DNA from: Diospyros lotus
Lineage: Eukaryota; Streptophyta; Magnoliopsida; Ericales; Ebenaceae
NCBI RefSeq assembly: GCF_014633365.1
Contig: NC_068349.1
Location: 22,644,753-22,708,752 of the forward strand
Reading direction: 5' to 3'
DNA: 64,000 bases
Numbering within the stretch: the stretch's first letter is position 1; every line of letters starts with the position of its first letter. Position numbers and translations under genes: made by a program. Under the pieces are notes generated by a model. It did not search any database and had not been told where the DNA came from. It saw nothing but the letters and a program-made list of their open reading frames with translations. Shown here in pieces: positions 59,759 through 64,000 of the stretch.

Positions 59759-61381
59759 ATGACATACTTTTCTAGCTCCTCTCATCATGAAGGACAACGC
59801 ACTTCTCGTCCACCTTATTTTGATGGTACTAACTACAATTATTGGAAAGCTAGAATGAATATCTATCTTATGTAGGATTCAAGTCTTATGAAAGCTATTA
59901 AGAAAGGAGTCACCTTGGGTGACATGGAAAAGATGGACAAATGGACAGCTGAAGAGAGAATGAGTATGGAGACAAATGCAAAAGCAATGAACACATCGAT
60001 TTGTGCACTATGCCCAGAGGAGTTCAACCGAATATCAACATGCAAGACAGCAAAGGAAATTTGGGATAAATTGGAGGTAACTCATGAGGGTACAAACCAG
60101 GTAAAAGAAACAAAAATAAATATTCTAGTTCATGACTATGAATTATTCACTATGAAAGAAGATGAATCCATTAAAGACATGTACACCAGATTTAATGATA
60201 TTGTTTCAACCTTAGAGTCTCTAGGAAAATCTTTTACAAATGGTGAAAAAGTTAGGAAGATTCTAAGAAGCTTACCTAGATCATGGGATCCTAAAGTCAC
60301 TGCTATTACTGAGGCAAAAGATTTAGACAAACTTGAATTTGATAACTTACTAGGATCACTAATGACACATGAAATCATGATGAAACGAAGTGATAATGCA
60401 GAACCAAAGAAAGATAAGAATGTAGCCTTTAAAGTTGAAAATGAAGAAAAAGACTCTCAGGACAGTGAAGATGATGATTTTGCTCTATTAGCCAGAAAAT
60501 TTAGGAAATTTATGAAGAAAGGTAGATTTAATCAAAGGAGAAACTTTTGGAAAGAGAAAGAACAAAAGGAGACTAACCCATCTAATGAGCTTCGATGTTT
60601 TGAGTGTAAGAAACTAGGTCACATTAGAAGTGACTGCCCTCAGTTGAAAAAGAAGGATCGCAAGGAAAGAAAGATGAAGAAGAAGGCTCTAGCTGCATGG
60701 GGAGAAGAAGAGCTCTCATCAAGCGATGAGTCCCAAGAAGATGAGGTTGCCAACATTTGCTTTATGGCCAGTATTGAAGATGAGGTAACTTCTCAGCATC
60801 CTACTTCAATTTCTGATTTTACATTTGAAGAATTACATGATGCATTCAATGATCTACTAAGTGAATGTGAGCATATGAACAAGAAAAACACTGATTTAAA
60901 AAGAGAATCATGTTCTCTAAAAAATGAGTTAAATGAGCTGAAAAATAAAATGGAAATGTTAGAAAATGAAAGAAACTGCCTAATTACTGAGAAAGAAGAA
61001 CTCTTGAAAGAAAACAAAGACATGAAAAAATCTTTAGAAAAATTAGTTGAAGGGAAAAATAAACTAGAAATGATTCTTGGAGCTCAAAGAAATTTTGGAG
61101 ACAAACAAGGAATTGGATTTGATCCATTCCAAGCAAGCTCCAGTAAAACAGTGTTTGTTAAAGCTTCAAATCAAAAGTTTATGCAAAGAAAATCACTTAG
61201 ACCAATGTTTTCAAAAAGAGGTATTACATGTCATTATTGTGGTAAAAATGGTCATTCAATTAACAAATGTTATATAAGAAATTTTCCTCAAAAATTCAAA
61301 CAAGTTTGGGTTCCTAAAGATGTAGTATCTTCTAACAAGAATGGACCCAGGATGATGTGGGTTCCAAAGGGAACAACGTAA
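59759..61381 (+). pseudogene. SIRE-like copia gag, one premature stop
   Basis: Capsid/nucleocapsid protein of a Ty1/copia element. The native start is ATG 59759 (MTYFSSSSHHEG), 55 bp after the PBS. The frame runs RPPYFDGTNYNYWKARMNIYL, then an in-frame TAG at 59873-59875 (codon 39). It stays open for another 501 codons to TAA 61379-61381. The UBN2-type capsid core is seen in CPEEFNRISTCKTAKEIWDKL and LPRSWDPKVTAI. The first zinc knuckle is CFECKKLGHIRSDC (near 60593), followed by a Lys-rich then acidic segment. A long Glu/Lys/Asn heptad region (about 60825-61075, likely coiled coil) precedes a second knuckle CHYCGKNGHSINKC (near 61229). Two knuckles and the coiled-coil tail are usual for SIRE/Maximus. 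Confidence 0.9.
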
Positions 61382-61398
61382 GTGATTTCTTGTTGTAG

Positions 61399-64000
61399 GC
61401 TGCATTGGTTTCAAATGATTCAAGGAGCAAGTGGTTCCTTGATAGTGGTTGCTCAAGGCACATGACAGGAGATCAAGATCTTCTCAGCAACACTATTTTC
61501 AAAGAAGGAGGTAAGGTCTTCTATGGTGACAACTCTCAAGGTAAGATTATAGGTATGGGCTCTATTTCTTTTGAAAATATTACATTAGAAAATGTATTTC
61601 TTGTTGATGGTCTTAAACATAATTTGATTAGTATTAGTCAACTGTGTGATTTAAGTTATGAAGTTTGTTTTGATGCTAATTCTTGTAAAGTTGTATGTTC
61701 TAAGACAAAAGAAATAAAATTAAAAGGAAATAGAATAGGGAACGTTTATCTCACATTTCTAGAATCATCAAAAATTGAAAACTATTTAGTTGCAAATTCA
61801 TCTCAAAACTCTTGGTTGTGGCATAGTAGATTAGGGCATGCTAGTATGAACCTAATAAACAAGTTAGTAAAACATGATCTTGTTAATGGTTTACCCAAGC
61901 TCAAGTTTGAAAGAGATCATATTTGTGGCACTTGCATGAAAGGTAAGCAAATCAGTATTTCATTCAAACCAATAAATGAAGTATCAACATCTAGACCTCT
62001 AACACTGCTTCACTTAGACTTGTTTGGTCCAATGAGAACTCTAAGCTTAGGAGGTAAACAATATGTTTTGGTAATAGTAGATGATTATTCTAGATTCACA
62101 TGGGTTATCTTCCTTGCATCAAAAAATGAAACCTTTAAGTCATTTGAAATATTCAGTAAAAGAATTCAAAGAGAGAAAGGATTTTGTATCTCAAAAATTA
62201 GAAGTGATCATGGAGGAGAATTTGAAAATGAATCTTTCAAACTTTTTTGTGAAGAAAATGGAATAGATCATAACTTCTCTTGTGCTAGGACTCCCCAACA
62301 AAATGGTGTAGTGGAAAGAAAGAATAGATCCTTACAAGAAATGGTTAGAACAATGCTTTGTGATAAAAACCTTCCTAAATATTTTTGGGCAAAAGCTGTG
62401 CATACTGCTTGTCACATTCTAAATAGAGTTTCAATAAGACCAATTTTGAAAAAGACTCCTTATGAACTATTCAAAGGAAGAAGGCCTAACATAAGTCACT
62501 TTCATGTTTTTGGTAGCACTTGTTATATTCTCAATAATGGAAAAGAATCTCTAGGAAAATTTGATGCTAAAAGTGATGAAGGTATATTCTTAGGATATTC
62601 ATCTCAAAGTAAAGGTTATAGGGTATTCAACAAAAGAACTTTAGTAGTGGAGGAAACAATTCAAGTAATAGTTGATGACATAAGCATTGAGACACCAAAA
62701 CTTAAGGAAGATGGTGAAAATGAAGTAACCCAAAATCTTGAAAAACTTTCAATAGAGCAAACTAAATCTAATATTCAAGAGAATGATCTGTTTGAAGGAG
62801 AACAAGAGCATCAAGTAGAAAAAGAACCAACATTTCTAAGAGAAAGGAAATATGTCAAAGAAAATGAAATCATAGGAGATCCGTCCAAAGGCATTAGGAC
62901 TAGATCATCTATTAGAAATGAATGCCAATATGCTGCCTTCTTATCTCAAATAGAACCCAAAAATATCAAAGAAGCTTTAGAAGATGAAAATTGGATTATA
63001 GCTATGCAAGAAGAATTAAATCAATTTAAAAGAAATGGAGTTTGGAAACTAGTGCCAAGACCAAAAGATTATCCTATTATAGGCACAAAATGGGTATTTA
63101 GAAATAAGATGGATGAAAATGGAGTTGTAACTAGAAACAAAGCAAGGCTAGTGGCTCAAGGTTATAGCCAAGAAGAAGGAATTGACTATGATGAAACCTA
63201 TGCCCCTGTTGCTAGGTTAGAAGCCATAAGAATGTTGTTATCATTTGCTTGTTACAAAAACTTCAAGTTATATCAAATGGATGTTAAGAGTGCTTTCTTA
63301 AATGGGTTTATTAATGAAGAAGTTTATGTAGAACAACCCCCTGGCTTTGAAAATCCCAAATATGAAGACCATGTGTTCAAATTGTCTAAAGCTTTATATG
63401 GTCCAAAACAAGCCCCTAGAGCATGGTATTAGAGACTTAGTAAGTTTCTCTTAGAAAAAGGTTTTAAAAGAGGCCAAATAGATACAACCCTATTTATAAG
63501 AAGTCATAATGAGGACATCTTATTAGTCCAAATATATGTAGATGACATCATCTTTGGATCTACAAATAAATCTTTATGTGATCAATTTGCAAATCTTATG
63601 CAAGGAGAATTTGATATGAGTATGATGGGTGAACTTAAGTACTTTCTAGGATTGCAAATAAAACAAGAAGAAGAAGGTATATATATTTCTCAACAAAAAT
63701 ACATAAGAGATCTTCTCAAGAGGTTTGATATTCAAGATTGTAAACCTATGGCTACTCCTATGAGTAGTTCTCAAAGCCTAGACAAAAATGAATTGGGGAA
63801 GGCTGTAGATAACAAGCTTTATAGAAGTATGATTGGCTCTTTGCTTTATTTAACAGCTAGTAAACTTGATATTATGTTTAGTGTGTGCTTGTGTGCTAGG
63901 TTCCAATCTAATCCCAAAGAATCCCACTTGAAGGTAGTTAAAAGAATCTTGAGATACCTAAAAGGAACTGCAAATCTAGAACTGTTTTATGCAAAAGCAA
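61399..64000 (+). pseudogene. SIRE-like copia pol, one premature stop, runs off window
   Basis: Open from 61399, 18 bp after the gag stop but in the -1 frame relative to gag, so some recoding or an indel separates them. No ATG is needed if it is made as a fusion. Counting from 61405: protease [13 protein letters not shown] (residues 10-22); integrase zinc finger HSRLGHAS...CGTCMKGK (140-180); catalytic Asp205 (HLDLFGP), Asp268 (RSDHGGEF) and Glu304 (VVERKN), a D-D-35-E core; then RT ([40 protein letters not shown]). TAG at 63430-63432 replaces the codon after AWY. The frame then continues to the window end through YVDDIIFG (RT active site, near 63535) into early RNase H (SMIGSLLYL). Apart from this stop the reading frame is clean. 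Confidence 0.92.

Noticed and set aside
61375..61398. GTAAGT...TAG between gag and pol as an intron
   Set aside because: At about 23 nt it is far shorter than plant introns. A -1 relation or an indel is a simpler reading.
59759..64000. Endogenous pararetrovirus origin for the gag-pol
   Set aside because: LTR, tRNA-Met PBS, integrase between protease and RT, and YVDD context place it in Ty1/copia. No movement protein or virus-type coat features are present.

Overview
This window is a gene-poor, intergenic stretch of a flowering-plant genome. It consists almost entirely of LTR retrotransposons nested inside one another, together with their solo LTRs and fragments. The Ty3/gypsy chromovirus, Athila-type and SIRE-type Ty1/copia proteins, the tRNA-iMet-type primer-binding sites and a LOB-domain (LBD) gene relic point to an angiosperm. 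The species cannot be told. I see no intact host gene, no tRNA or rRNA gene and no CRISPR array. Family letters (A, B, D, E, F, H) are my own working labels.

Layout. 1-1165: minus-strand Ty3 gag fragment with its LTR. 1166-4246: a repeat-bearing stretch, then two family-B LTR ends joined head to tail. 4247-14973: the 3' end of a minus-strand chromovirus (A1), meaning integrase/chromodomain relics, polypurine tract and an LTR that holds two solo-LTR insertions, one of which holds a third. 14974-19236: a family-B LTR interrupted by a plus-strand chromovirus 3' end (A2). 19237-21555: another B-like LTR. 21560-22084: a decayed LOB-domain transcription-factor gene, the only host-gene sequence recognised. 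About 22400-34922: a family-B element (B2) with a long non-coding interior and a 5' LTR carrying two further insertions. 34923-35436: an RNase H fragment. 35437-55649: a second family-B element (B1). Its 3' LTR was split by a 10.9 kb Athila-like element (35476-46404, flanked by the 5-bp duplication CTCTC). 55650-56802: the 5' end of a family-A element (A3) into which B1 inserted. 57304 to about 58400: start of another chromovirus-type LTR. About 58560-64000: 5' LTR, gag and most of pol of a SIRE/Maximus-like copia element that runs off the window.

Functional reading. Family B has LTRs of about 2.6 kb and a tRNA-iMet-type PBS. Its polypurine tract resembles that of family A, but its 5.9 kb interior encodes no recognisable protein. 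It looks like a non-autonomous large derivative mobilised by Tekay/Del-type chromoviruses such as family A (inference). The Athila-like element is the most unusual object. Its gag-protease block lies on the plus strand while RT, RNase H and integrase lie on the minus strand. The inverted block is bounded by two inverted copies of a 52-bp LTR/PBS junction. The coding frame would be exactly continuous if the block were turned back.

Decay is mostly by in-frame stops and nested insertion rather than frameshift. Several stops are TAG where related proteins usually have glutamine, consistent with C-to-T change at methylated CAG sites. All identities and element boundaries were read by eye, without alignment software.
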